From the NCBI GenBank assembly GCA_004557505.1, contig SFGZ01000015.1:1-53230 (forward strand): a stretch of 53,230 bases of DNA, given 5' to 3'. Origin of the DNA: Coriobacteriaceae bacterium. GTDB lineage: Bacteria; Actinomycetota; Coriobacteriia; Coriobacteriales; Atopobiaceae. The position numbers and the translations under genes were made by a program. The notes under the pieces were generated by a model, which did not search any database, was not told where the DNA came from, and saw nothing but the letters and a program-made list of their open reading frames with translations. This document shows, piece by piece, positions 24,517-32,258 of this stretch; position 1 is the stretch's first letter; every line of letters begins with the position of its first letter.

Positions 24517-26130
24517 ATGGCAAAGCCGAGCTTCTTCATCACCACGCCCATATACTACGTCAATGCCAGGCCGCACCTGGGCACGGCCTACTCGACCGTC
24601 CTCTGCGACGTCGAGGCGCGCTACCGTCGCGCGACCGGCTACGACGTCAAGTTCCTCACGGGCATGGACGAGCATGGCGAGAAGGTCGCCGAGGCCGCAG
24701 CCGAGCACGGCATGACCCCGCAGGAGTGGTGCGACTCGCAGGCCCCCTTCTTCGAGGGCCTCTGGCGGCAGCTTGAGATCTCGAACGACGACTTCATACG
24801 CACCACGGAGCAGCGCCAGCACGACGCCGTGCAGCACCTCTGGGAGCGCATGAGGGAGTCCGGCTACCTCTACAAGGGCTCCTACGACGGCTGGTACTGC
24901 GTGCCCGAGGAGACCTACTTCACCGAGACCCAGGTCACGAAGTCGGATGAGGAGCATCACAGCGAGGGCCGGCACCTCTGCCCCGACTGCGGACGCCCGC
25001 TGGAGCGCGTGCGTGAGGAGTCCTACTTCTTCAGGCTCTCCGCGTTCCAGGACCGCTTGCTCAAGCTCTACGATGAGCACCCGGGCTTTGTCCAGCCCGA
25101 CTTCCGCATGAACGAGGTGCGTAGCTTCGTGGAGGGCGGTTTGCAGGACCTCTCGGTCTCGCGCACGGGCTTTGACTGGGGCATCCCCGTCCCCTTCGAC
25201 GAGAGGCACGTCACCTACGTGTGGTTCGACGCCCTTCTCAACTACATGACCGCCGTGGGCTACGGCGTGGGCACGCCCGACGCCAAGGCCGAGCTTGCCT
25301 ACCGCTGGCCCGCGCAGTGCCACGTGGTGGGCAAGGACATCATCCGCTTTCACTGCGTGATATGGCCGGCCATGCTCATGGCCATCGGGGAGGAGCTGCC
25401 CGAGCACGTCTTTGCCCACGGCTTCCTCATGGTGCGCAACGAGGAGACGGGCCAGGGCGAGAAGATGTCCAAGAGCCGTGGCAACGCCATCGCGCCGCAG
25501 GACGTGATCGACCTTCTCGGCGTCGAGGGCTATCGCTACTACTTCATGACCGACGTCGTTCCCGGCGAGGACGGTGCCATCAGCTTCTCCCGCATGGAGC
25601 AGGTCTACAACGCCGATCTCGCCAACAGCTGGGGCAACCTTGTCTCGCGCGCGCTCAACATGAGCGCGAAGTACTTCGATGGCAAGACGCCCGTGCTGGC
25701 CGATGGTTGGGCAGACGAGCAGAGCCCCCTGCGGGAGATCGCGCAGGGCATCGAGGGGCGTTACGCAAAGCACATGGACCGGCTCGAGTACGTCCAGGCC
25801 AAGGACGTCGTGATGGAGCTTGTGCATGCCGCAAACCACTACGTGGAGGACTCCGCGCCCTGGGCCGTGGCCAAGGACCCGGCGCGCGCGGGCGAGCTCG
25901 CTCAGATCATCGCGAGCCTGCTTGAGTCCATCCGCATCTGCGCGCACCTGCTGGCACCCTTCATGCCCACGACCTCTGCCGAGGTGCTGCGCCGCATGGG
26001 CGCGGGCGAGGAGGCCGACACCACCGACCTCGCCTCGGTGTGCGAATGGGGGCGTCTCGCCGGTGGCGTCGAGGTGACGAAGGGCGACGCGCTCTTCCCG
26101 CGCATCGCCCCCGCGAAGTCCGGCATGTAG
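24517..26130 (+). CDS. metG: Methionyl-tRNA synthetase
   Basis: Class I aminoacyl-tRNA synthetase of 537 residues. The HIGH signature appears as RPHLGTAYS and the KMSKS loop as EKMSKSRGN. The connective domain keeps only one CxxC pair (CPDC). The C-terminal EMAPII-like dimerisation domain is absent, as in mycobacterial-type MetG. A candidate -10 box (tatcat) lies in the gap about 60 bases upstream, and taggag precedes the ATG. It is followed closely by rsmA. Confidence 0.97.
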   Translation: MAKPSFFITTPIYYVNARPHLGTAYSTVLCDVEARYRRATGYDVKFLTGMDEHGEKVAEAAAEHGMTPQEWCDSQAPFFEGLWRQLEISNDDFIRTTEQRQHDAVQHLWERMRESGYLYKGSYDGWYCVPEETYFTETQVTKSDEEHHSEGRHLCPDCGRPLERVREESYFFRLSAFQDRLLKLYDEHPGFVQPDFRMNEVRSFVEGGLQDLSVSRTGFDWGIPVPFDERHVTYVWFDALLNYMTAVGYGVGTPDAKAELAYRWPAQCHVVGKDIIRFHCVIWPAMLMAIGEELPEHVFAHGFLMVRNEETGQGEKMSKSRGNAIAPQDVIDLLGVEGYRYYFMTDVVPGEDGAISFSRMEQVYNADLANSWGNLVSRALNMSAKYFDGKTPVLADGWADEQSPLREIAQGIEGRYAKHMDRLEYVQAKDVVMELVHAANHYVEDSAPWAVAKDPARAGELAQIIASLLESIRICAHLLAPFMPTTSAEVLRRMGAGEEADTTDLASVCEWGRLAGGVEVTKGDALFPRIAPAKSGM

Positions 26131-26143
26131 CGTGGGAGGCTCC

Positions 26144-27082
26144 ATGCCGCGGGGCGGTTGCGCGTCTCCCTTGGCCAACCCCCGTGCGACGGCGGACGTG
26201 CTGGCGCGCCACGGACTTGCGGCAAAGCATCGGCTGGGGCAGAACTTCCTGGTGGACGACTCCGTCATCGCCCGGATCCTGGGGTTGGCGGAGCTCGACC
26301 CAGCAGACGTGGTGCTGGAGGTTGGGCCGGGCATAGGCACGCTTACGGTGGCCATGCTGCCGCTCGTTCGCGCCGTCTGCGCCGTGGAGGCCGACCGTCG
26401 GCTCGAGCCGGTGCTGGCCGAGACCTGCGCCCGGGACTCCGAGCGCCTGCGCCTGGTGATGGGCGACGCCCTGCGGGTGGTTCCCGGCGGGCTGCCGCTC
26501 GCGCCGGGCAAGTTCGTCTCGAACCTGCCCTACCAGGTGGCGGCGACCCTCATCCTCAAGGTGCTTTCGGAGCTGCCCTCCGTGAGGCGCGCCGTGGTGA
26601 TGGTGCAGGCCGAGGTCGCGGACCGCATCTGCGCCGCCCCCGGCTCAAAGACCTACGGCGCCTACACGGCCAAGCTGGCGCTTCTCGGCCTCGTGACCGG
26701 CCGCTTTGAGGTGGGCCCGGGTTCGTTCAGCCCGCCGCCGCACGTGAGCTCCGCCGTCGTGCGCATCGACCGCGCCCCGCTTGCGGACGTGCCTGCCGCG
26801 ACGCCTGCGGTGATCGACGCGGCGTTCGCGCAGCGACGCAAGACCATCAGGAACTCCATGGCGTCGTCCGGGTACGAGAGGGAGAAGCTGGATACGGCGT
26901 TTGCCGCGTGCGGCATCGCGCCGGGCGTGCGCGCCGAGGCGCTCTGGCCCGAGGACTTCGTGCGACTCGCCGCCGCGCTGGGGGACGCCGCGCCGGAAGC
27001 CGCTGCCGCGCCGAAAGCCGCTGCGCCGGAAGCCACTGCGTTGGGAGGCGACTCGGATGCCTGGCGTGCCTCTCGGCCTTGA
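26144..27082 (+). CDS. rsmA: 16S rRNA A1518/A1519 dimethyltransferase
   Basis: Also called KsgA. It dimethylates two adenines in the 3' hairpin of 16S rRNA. It has 312 residues with HRLGQNFLVDDSV, the SAM motif VLEVGPGIGTLT, and the catalytic VSNLPYQVAATL. ATG 26144 is chosen because gggagg lies upstream. The GTG at 26132 adds four residues only. An Ala/Pro-rich C-terminal extension (last 35 residues) overlaps the tatD start region. Confidence 0.96.
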   Translation: MPRGGCASPLANPRATADVLARHGLAAKHRLGQNFLVDDSVIARILGLAELDPADVVLEVGPGIGTLTVAMLPLVRAVCAVEADRRLEPVLAETCARDSERLRLVMGDALRVVPGGLPLAPGKFVSNLPYQVAATLILKVLSELPSVRRAVVMVQAEVADRICAAPGSKTYGAYTAKLALLGLVTGRFEVGPGSFSPPPHVSSAVVRIDRAPLADVPAATPAVIDAAFAQRRKTIRNSMASSGYEREKLDTAFAACGIAPGVRAEALWPEDFVRLAAALGDAAPEAAAAPKAAAPEATALGGDSDAWRASRP

Positions 27083-28070
27083 CGACCTCACGCTTGAGGA
27101 TGGCCATCTCTTCCACGACCGCAAGGGGCGCCCGCGACAGCTTCCGCCGGCTTCCGCGCCGCTTGCCGACACCCATGGCCATCTCACGAGCTTCGCGCGC
27201 CGCGACCCCTCGGTGGCCCTCTGCCGCGCCGCGCTGGCCGGCGTGCGCCTCTTGGTGGTTCCGGTTGACCCCGTGGACGAGGTCCCGCGCCTCTTTCCCA
27301 CAGCCGCCGCATACCTCTCGTGGATAGACGAGCAGGTAGAGCGCGCCGCTGAGCACCTTGGGGAGTGTGCGCGGCATGGACTTGTGCCCCCCGAGCCCGC
27401 AGGGCATCCCAACCTTCCACCGCTTGTGGAGCACGTGCGCATCGTGGCCGGGGCGCACCCCTATGGGGCGGCGCAGCTGGACGAGTCCGCGCTCGCCTGC
27501 CTGGACGAGTTCCTTGCCAGCCCGCGCTGCGCGGGCGTGGGCGAGATCGGCCTGGACTTTGGGCCGTACAACGAGCTGCCGGCAGACGTGCAGGAGAAGG
27601 CGTTCAGGCGTCAGCTTGCCGTTGCCCGTGAGCACGGCCTTCCCGTGGAGCTGCATCTGCGAGACGGGCAAGACCCCGCCGACCACGCGGCGCACGATCT
27701 TGCCGCGCGGGTGCTTGCCGAGGAGGGCGTGCCCGCTGCCGGCTGCGACCTTCACTGCTTCACAGACGGCCCCGGGGTCATGGCCCCCTTCGTGGAGCTG
27801 GGGTGCCACATCGCCTTTGGTGGGGCGGTCACGTTCAAGCGCTCCGACGACATCCGTGCGGCGGCCGCAGCCTGTCCCGCAAGGCTTCTCCTCTCCGAGA
27901 CGGACTGTCCCTACATGGCGCCCGTGCCCCTGCGCGGCAAGGAATGCGAGCCGGCCATGGTGGCCTTCCCAGCCGCCTGCGTCGCTGAGGTCCGCGAGGA
28001 CGCCGGCGTGGCCACGAGGGACGAGACGTACGCCGCGCTCTGGGAGAACGCCTGCTCGCTTCTCGGGTAG
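27057..28070 (+). CDS. TatD-family metal-dependent hydrolase
   Basis: Member of the TatD DNase family, 337 residues, longer than the usual 255-265. Motifs are LADTHGHLT (metal-binding His pair), GVGEIGLDFG, VELHLRDG, DLHCFTDG and LLLSETDCPYMAP. About 45 residues precede the first metal motif, and a segment of about 45 residues (residues 95-140) before HPYGA lacks a clear match. The start overlaps rsmA by 26 bases, with gggagg 8 bases upstream. A small stem (ggcgac/gtcgcc) at 28070-28085 follows. Confidence 0.9.
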   Translation: MPGVPLGLDDLTLEDGHLFHDRKGRPRQLPPASAPLADTHGHLTSFARRDPSVALCRAALAGVRLLVVPVDPVDEVPRLFPTAAAYLSWIDEQVERAAEHLGECARHGLVPPEPAGHPNLPPLVEHVRIVAGAHPYGAAQLDESALACLDEFLASPRCAGVGEIGLDFGPYNELPADVQEKAFRRQLAVAREHGLPVELHLRDGQDPADHAAHDLAARVLAEEGVPAAGCDLHCFTDGPGVMAPFVELGCHIAFGGAVTFKRSDDIRAAAAACPARLLLSETDCPYMAPVPLRGKECEPAMVAFPAACVAEVREDAGVATRDETYAALWENACSLLG

Positions 28071-28154
28071 GCGACTGGCGTCGCCCGGGCCGCTCGGCGA
28101 GCGCATGCCGCCGTGCGTCTTTTAGGTGTGTGCTGGCGCGGATGCTCTGTCCTA

Positions 28155-28183
28155 TTGACATAATTATATATATACGGTATATA
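28155..28183 (+). promoter_or_regulatory. Strong sigma-70-type promoter of the GntR-ABC operon
   Basis: TTGACA (28155-28160) and TATATA (28178-28183) are separated by 17 bases in an AT-rich patch. The repeated tata/gtatatac sequences across and after the -10 box could be the autoregulatory operator of the YtrA-type repressor encoded 55 bases downstream. Confidence 0.75.
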
Positions 28184-28237
28184 CACTGATAACAGTTATG
28201 GCACGGTTTTACAACAGCGGAGCGGGGTGCAGCGCCC

Positions 28238-28615
28238 ATGGAGATAGTGATCTCCAACTCGTCCGACAAGCCTATCTACGAGCAGGTCGCCTCGCAGATC
28301 CGGGCCGCAATCATGGCGGGCGACCTGCATGCGGGAGACCAGCTGCCCTCGATCCGCTCGCTTGCGGCAGACCTCCGCATCAGCGCCATCACCACGAAGC
28401 GCTCCTATGCGGATCTGGAGCGGCAGGGATTCATCGTTGCCGTGCCCGGAAAGGGAAGCTTTGTCGCCGGCGACAACCTCGAGCTGCTGCGCGAGGAACG
28501 CCTCCGCCAGGTAGAGGCCTCGCTCGCAAAGGCGGTGGAAGACGCCCGCGTGGCCGGGCTCACCCCCGCAGAGCTCCACGAGATGCTCGACCTCGAGATG
28601 GAGGATGCGCAATGA
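28238..28615 (+). CDS. YtrA-type GntR transcriptional regulator
   Basis: A short GntR regulator of 125 residues: SDKPIYEQVASQIRAAIMAGDL, GDQLPSIRSLAADLRIS, and the wing GFIVAVPGKGSFV, then a short helical tail. This compact form without a ligand domain is the YtrA subfamily, which normally represses the ABC transporter operon it heads. Stop and start overlap (ATGA) with the ATPase gene. Confidence 0.93.
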   Translation: MEIVISNSSDKPIYEQVASQIRAAIMAGDLHAGDQLPSIRSLAADLRISAITTKRSYADLERQGFIVAVPGKGSFVAGDNLELLREERLRQVEASLAKAVEDARVAGLTPAELHEMLDLEMEDAQ

Positions 28616-29589
28616 GAGACGATGAGCCGCCCATCTGCACGATGGGCGTGGCGGGGCTTGACCTTGCCCTCGACGTCCGAGGCCTCACCAAGCACTACGA
28701 GGACTTCGCCCTCCACGACGTGACGTTTGCCGTTCCCGCAGGCTCCATCGTGGGGCTTGTGGGCAGAAATGGCGCCGGCAAGACGACGGCCATGCGCTGC
28801 ATCCTGGGCACGACCACGCCCGATGGCGGGAGCGTGCGCCTCTTTGGGCGGGACGTCACTGCAATGGGCGAGAGGGCCCGTGCGCGTGCGCGCGAGCGCG
28901 TGGCGTCCGTGGTATCTGTCTGTCCCTACCCAAACTTCATGAGCATCGCCCAGGTTGCGACCACATGGTGGTGCGCTTACCCTCGCTTCGACCATCGGGC
29001 GTTCGAGGCCCTTCTCGACCGCATGGACATCATGCATCAGCCCGCAGGCGTCCACCGCCCGGTCTCTGCGACAAGACACGTGGGCGACCTGTCGCGTGGC
29101 CAGGGCATGAAGTTGCAGCTTGCAGCCTGTCTCGCCTCGGGGGCGGACCTCCTCGTCCTCGACGAGCCCACGGCGGGCCTCGATCCCGTCGTGCGCGACG
29201 AGGTGCTCTCGATCGTGCGCGAGCACATGGCCGCCAACCCCGAATGCTCGGTGCTCGTCTCCTCGCACATCACCTCCGACCTCGAGCGCCTCGCGGATTA
29301 CGTGGTGATGGTCGATGGCGGGCGGGTGGTCCTCTCGGCGGAGCGCGATCTCATAGACGACGTGATGGGCATCGCCCGGCTGCGTGCCGCAGAGCTCGAG
29401 CGCGTAGTGGCGGAAGCGTTGCCCGGGAACGATGGCATGCGGGTCATCGACGGCCTGGGTGCCGCGCCCGCAGAGCTTTTGGTACCCGACCGCGCGGCGT
29501 TTGTCCGCGCGCACCCGGGGATGGTCTGCGACAAGGCGACGATCGACGACGTCATGCGCCTCGTGGCCAAGGGAAGGAGGCTCTCATGA
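28612..29589 (+). CDS. ABC transporter ATP-binding protein
   Basis: A 325-residue ATPase with Walker A GRNGAGKTT, signature LSRGQGMKLQLA and Walker B LLVLDEPTAGLDP, plus the switch histidine in SSHITSDLERLADYVV. The resemblance is to YtrB/BcrA-type exporters. The C-terminal extension of about 80 residues is common in this group. The start overlaps the repressor, and the permease start overlaps its stop. Confidence 0.95.
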   Translation: MRDDEPPICTMGVAGLDLALDVRGLTKHYEDFALHDVTFAVPAGSIVGLVGRNGAGKTTAMRCILGTTTPDGGSVRLFGRDVTAMGERARARARERVASVVSVCPYPNFMSIAQVATTWWCAYPRFDHRAFEALLDRMDIMHQPAGVHRPVSATRHVGDLSRGQGMKLQLAACLASGADLLVLDEPTAGLDPVVRDEVLSIVREHMAANPECSVLVSSHITSDLERLADYVVMVDGGRVVLSAERDLIDDVMGIARLRAAELERVVAEALPGNDGMRVIDGLGAAPAELLVPDRAAFVRAHPGMVCDKATIDDVMRLVAKGRRLS

Positions 29590-30305
29590 GCCGTGCGCTG
29601 CTCTATGCGGACTGGTGCTGTGTCCGACATGCGCTGAGATCGAGCGCGAAGTCGTGCGCCCTGGCTATGGTCCTTGCCGCATCCGTGTCGCTGCTCGGTG
29701 CCGACGCCAGCATCTACAACATCGACGCGACGGGATTCATCGGTGCCTTGAGCGGCATCCTCGTCAGCCTCGGGGCCATGGCCATCGTCCCGCGGCTCTT
29801 CTATGCAGACGAGCAGGGCGGCTGGGGAGAGTTTCGGCTCGCCCTGCCCGTGACGCGCCCGCAGGCCGTCGGCTCGCGCTTCGCGCTTGTGGCTGTCATC
29901 GTTGTCGTGGTGGCCGTGGCATCGCTGTGCCTGGGCATGCTCGTCGTTCTCGCAACGCGCCTGCTTCCCCAGGCGTTCGGCGTGTGGACGGTGGACGGCA
30001 GCTTGCCCCTCCAGGCGACCCTTGTCGCTTTGGTATTGCTTGCCATGGCTGGGCCTCAGATGGCCGTCTATTTCGCGGTTGGCGTCGAGCGGGGGAGGTT
30101 CGCGATCATGATTCCCGTTCTGGGGGCCGCGCTCGCCTTCCTTGTGCTGACGCGCATTGGCGTTACGGGCGAGGGCGGCACCTTGTCTTGGCTGGCATCG
30201 GTGTCCCCGGAGGTTCTCGTCGTCATGGCCGTTGCCGCGTGCCTCGTTGTCTACCTGCTGTCCCTCATGGTCGCCCGGCGGGCGTTTGCCAGGAGGGAGT
30301 TCTAA
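29586..30305 (+). CDS. ABC transporter permease (ABC-2 type)
   Basis: A 239-residue membrane protein with six predicted hydrophobic segments and an N-terminal cytoplasmic piece (YADWCCVRHALRSS). It pairs with the ATPase it overlaps. The YtrA-ATPase-permease set usually responds to cell-envelope stress or antimicrobial peptides. The substrate cannot be told here. Confidence 0.85.
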   Translation: MSRALLYADWCCVRHALRSSAKSCALAMVLAASVSLLGADASIYNIDATGFIGALSGILVSLGAMAIVPRLFYADEQGGWGEFRLALPVTRPQAVGSRFALVAVIVVVVAVASLCLGMLVVLATRLLPQAFGVWTVDGSLPLQATLVALVLLAMAGPQMAVYFAVGVERGRFAIMIPVLGAALAFLVLTRIGVTGEGGTLSWLASVSPEVLVVMAVAACLVVYLLSLMVARRAFARREF

Positions 30306-30315
30306 GGGCGTCTTT

Positions 30316-30336
30316 GCGGCTCCGAATGCGGAGCGC
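30316..30336 (+). terminator. Short hairpin after the ABC operon
   Basis: gctccg and cggagc with loop aatg form a stable stem right after the permease stop. There is no T run. It probably separates the operon from comF. Confidence 0.45.
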
Positions 30337-30380
30337 GGCCATCGCGCCCGCTGCCGCGTGCTACCATCGAGGCAGCCGGT

Positions 30381-30412
30381 GCGACCCCCGCCTGCGCGAG
30401 TGAGGGGGTCGC
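30381..30412 (+). promoter_or_regulatory. Hairpin sequestering the comF ribosome binding site
   Basis: gcgaccccc (30381-30389) is perfectly complementary to gggggtcgc (30404-30412), with a 14-base loop. The 3' arm contains the only purine-rich ribosome binding site (gaggggg) and ends on the base before the comF ATG. A -10-like taccat lies at 30362-30367, so the hairpin would make up most of the leader. This suggests translational control of comF. Confidence 0.55.
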
Positions 30413-31171
30413 ATGCCGCTTGGAACCATGAGAACGCCGGGACGTCTCCTTGCCGGGGCCTCGCTTTTCGTCTCCGGTGCCGCAGAGCTTTTGTGGCCCA
30501 CGCGCTGCGTCTCCTGTGAGATGCCTGGCGAGCTTGTCTGCGAGGGGTGCCGGGAGGGCCTTCCCTGGATATGCCAGCGCTGGGCGTGTCCCGACTGCGG
30601 GGCTCCCTTTGGATACATCACCTGCACGGAGTGTACGCACGACTGGGAGACGCGCTCGACCATCTGCGCGCTGGGGTTTGCCGGCACGGCCGCCCGCATG
30701 GTCTCCTGCCTGAAGGACGCCCACGAGCTGCGCCTGGCCCCGGTCATTGCGGCCGCCATGGCGACGGCGCTGGATGAGGCATCCGCCTGGCCGGCCCGCG
30801 ACGGCCACGCACGCTTTGACGCACGCGCCGTCGATGCCGTGTGCTTCGTGCCCGCCACCTCGGCGGCGTTTGCCCGACGCGGCTTCGATCACATGGAGCT
30901 TGTCTCCCGCGCGCTCTGCCGCGAGGAGGGGCTTGCCTTGGCCGACGTCCTGGTGCGCCCGTACTCGCGCGACCAGCGCTCCCTCGGCCGGGAGGAGCGC
31001 GCGGCCAACCTCGCGGGCACCATCTCCGTATGCGATGACGTCTCGGGTCTTGACCTGCTGTTGCTCGACGACGTGATCACCACCGGGGCGTCAGTGCGCG
31101 AGGCCACGCGGGCGCTTCTCGCGCGCGGCGCGGCGTCGGTCACGGCGTGCGCGCTCGCCCGTGTGTGGTGA
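30413..31171 (+). CDS. comF: ComF-family phosphoribosyltransferase-like protein
   Basis: A 252-residue ComF/GntX protein. The N-terminal zinc module has cysteines in CVSCEMPGELVCEGC and CPDCGAPFGYITCTEC. The C-terminal phosphoribosyltransferase loop is LLLLDDVITTGASV, and RDQRSLGREERAANLAGTI is typical of the family. ComF proteins take part in DNA uptake during competence in many bacteria. No other competence gene is in the window. Confidence 0.93.
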   Translation: MPLGTMRTPGRLLAGASLFVSGAAELLWPTRCVSCEMPGELVCEGCREGLPWICQRWACPDCGAPFGYITCTECTHDWETRSTICALGFAGTAARMVSCLKDAHELRLAPVIAAAMATALDEASAWPARDGHARFDARAVDAVCFVPATSAAFARRGFDHMELVSRALCREEGLALADVLVRPYSRDQRSLGREERAANLAGTISVCDDVSGLDLLLLDDVITTGASVREATRALLARGAASVTACALARVW

Positions 31172-31269
31172 GCGCCGCACCCTTGCCGCCAAGGGGGCCC
31201 TGACGGATTGGGTGGGGGCCGTTAGGGCTTTGTCGGCCCCCTGCGCTTCTCATAGACGGCAATTGACAC

Positions 31270-31299
31270 GCAAAAGTCAGGAAGTGAGCATGTTGAGCG
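31270..31299 (+). repeat. Dispersed intergenic element, copy B (diverged)
   Basis: Starts gcaaaagtca like copy A at 10668, then gaagtgagcatgttgagcg, with rearranged spacing. It lies at the start of the gap 31172-31571, which holds no gene. The gap also contains copy C and a ggagc/gctcc hairpin near 31403. Confidence 0.4.
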
Positions 31300-31428
31300 G
31301 GGAATGCGCGTCCGATTCTCCAGCTGTGGAGAGCTGGAGCGCGGAGCAATAATGGCCCAACAGGGATAACGTGAATATGCTTATTCCATAGTGACTCCAA
31401 AGGAGCTTGCGAGTGCTCCCCGACCAAG

Positions 31429-31456
31429 AACATAACGCTCACATGCTAACTTCTGC
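31429..31456 (-). repeat. Dispersed 28-bp intergenic element, copy C
   Basis: The reverse complement begins gcagaagtta and continues gcatgtgagcgttatgtt, matching copy A (10668-10695) at nearly all positions. It is 130 bases from copy B and in the opposite orientation. Confidence 0.55.
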
Positions 31457-31560
31457 GCGTTATTTTGCGAATTCGCGTTGCGCGGCTACGTGCGTCACCC
31501 GGGTTTCCCGCGTTGGGTCCCGCCGGCTGCCCCGTTTGGCTGAATGCTGCCCCCAGCTGC

Positions 31561-31566
31561 TATAAT
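31561..31566 (+). promoter_or_regulatory. -10 box of the structured RNA
   Basis: A perfect TATAAT lies 5 bases before the first base of the terminal stem of the RNA at 31572, so transcription would start at its 5' end. A possible -35 (ttggct, 31536) has a long 19-base spacer, so the -35 assignment is weak. Confidence 0.65.
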
Positions 31567-31571
31567 CTCGT

Positions 31572-31832
31572 GCGTTCCACCCAGGTCTGTGGTTGCGGGC
31601 GCCCGCGTGCGCCCTAGTTCATGGCAGACGAGGCCAAAAGGATCCACGTAAGCCGTGGGGTGCGCCCCGCGGTGAGCACGGCTCGTCCTAGAGGTAAGTC
31701 GCACCGCCCGTCAGACAAGAGGCATACGGCCTCGCGGGCGAGAGGGTTGCGAGTGGGGGGCCGCGTAGCCCCGAAGCGGAGGCCCCGGTGCGCGAGTGTG
31801 GGGTCGAATACCAGGTCAGCTGGGTGGAACGC
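31572..31832 (+). ncRNA. Probable raiA structured RNA upstream of hpf
   Basis: A perfect 13-bp terminal stem closes this 261-base region: gcgttccacccag (31572-31584) pairs with ctgggtggaacgc (31820-31832). The pairing continues inward (31587-31589 with 31817-31819, 31590-31593 with 31810-31813). Internal helices include agccgtg (31651) with cacggct (31677) around a ggggtgcgcccc hairpin, gacg (31627) with cgtc (31684), and ggggcc (31757) with ggcccc (31781). A TATAAT box starts the transcript at the stem. The raiA motif is a known large non-coding RNA of Firmicutes and Actinobacteria, usually found upstream of raiA/hpf, as here. I matched it by position, size and architecture, not by covariance model. 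No RNase P, tmRNA, SRP or 6S signature is present. Confidence 0.7.
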
Positions 31833-31927
31833 CGTCTTGGTCGGTCCTAGGACCCGTGCGTCCCCCCCCGCGCCCCCCGCGTCTCGACCGCTTGGACTTG
31901 GGCTGCCTGGGCTGTCTGGGGGCGTGC

Positions 31928-31997
31928 CGTCACACATTCGGCAGACGTTTTTGTAGCAACCTGCGCGCGTCACACATTCATACGCGAATGTGTGACG
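31928..31997 (-). repeat. Inverted distant copy of the 40-bp-spaced motif element
   Basis: CGTCACACATTCG at 31928 and CGTCACACATTCA at 31968 are reverse-strand copies of the motif at 15954-16079, again offset by exactly 40 bases. A further forward copy, CGAATGTGTGACG, is at 31985-31997. Between the motifs cctgcgcgcgtcacacatt corresponds to the second element near 16030. It lies in the gene-free stretch between the structured RNA and hpf. Confidence 0.7.
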
Positions 31998-32012
31998 GCC
32001 GGCAGGCCTCAA

Positions 32013-32050
32013 GGCAGACCAAGGGGCCCAGGGCAGACCAAGGGGCCCAG
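32013..32050 (+). repeat. Tandem repeat of a 19-bp unit
   Basis: The unit ggcagaccaaggggcccag occurs twice head-to-tail, with the beginning of a third copy. It is upstream of hpf, in the same non-coding stretch. Confidence 0.7.
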
Positions 32051-32092
32051 GGCAGGCCCTCCGGCAAGCCCCCGGTGGCGGCGCTCGGCGCT

Positions 32093-32106
32093 GGAAAGCG
32101 CTTTCC
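32093..32106. promoter_or_regulatory. Perfect palindrome resembling a LacI/CcpA-type operator
   Basis: ggaaagcgctttcc is a 14-bp perfect palindrome centred on CG, close to the catabolite-responsive element pattern TGAAAGCGCTTTCA. It lies about 150 bases upstream of hpf. It could link hpf expression to carbon status. Confidence 0.4.
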
Positions 32107-32258
32107 GCCAAGGTCGCGCCGCCTCTTGCCCGCTCCCCATATCCGCGCACCCGCTGCCCCCGCGCGTAGCCATCGGCAGCTTTGGGTACCAAGTAAGTAT
32201 GGCCAGACTCGCGTCGGTGCTCGCGCGGGAATGGCAGGGCAATCGATTGGAGGCACGC

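Noticed and set aside
27184..28269. Several overlapping frames opposite tatD
   Set aside because: They are shadows of tatD and rsmA. They lack start signals, and the overlapping plus-strand genes carry conserved motifs.
31820..31840. ctgggtggaacgcc as a T-box antiterminator sequence
   Set aside because: It resembles the T-box motif, but it is exactly complementary to the 5' end of the RNA. No specifier loop, terminator or aminoacyl-tRNA synthetase gene follows.
31621..31956. A plus-strand frame of 111 codons upstream of hpf
   Set aside because: No ribosome binding site and Arg/Pro-rich low-complexity composition. It lies inside the base-paired structured RNA and runs through its closing stem.
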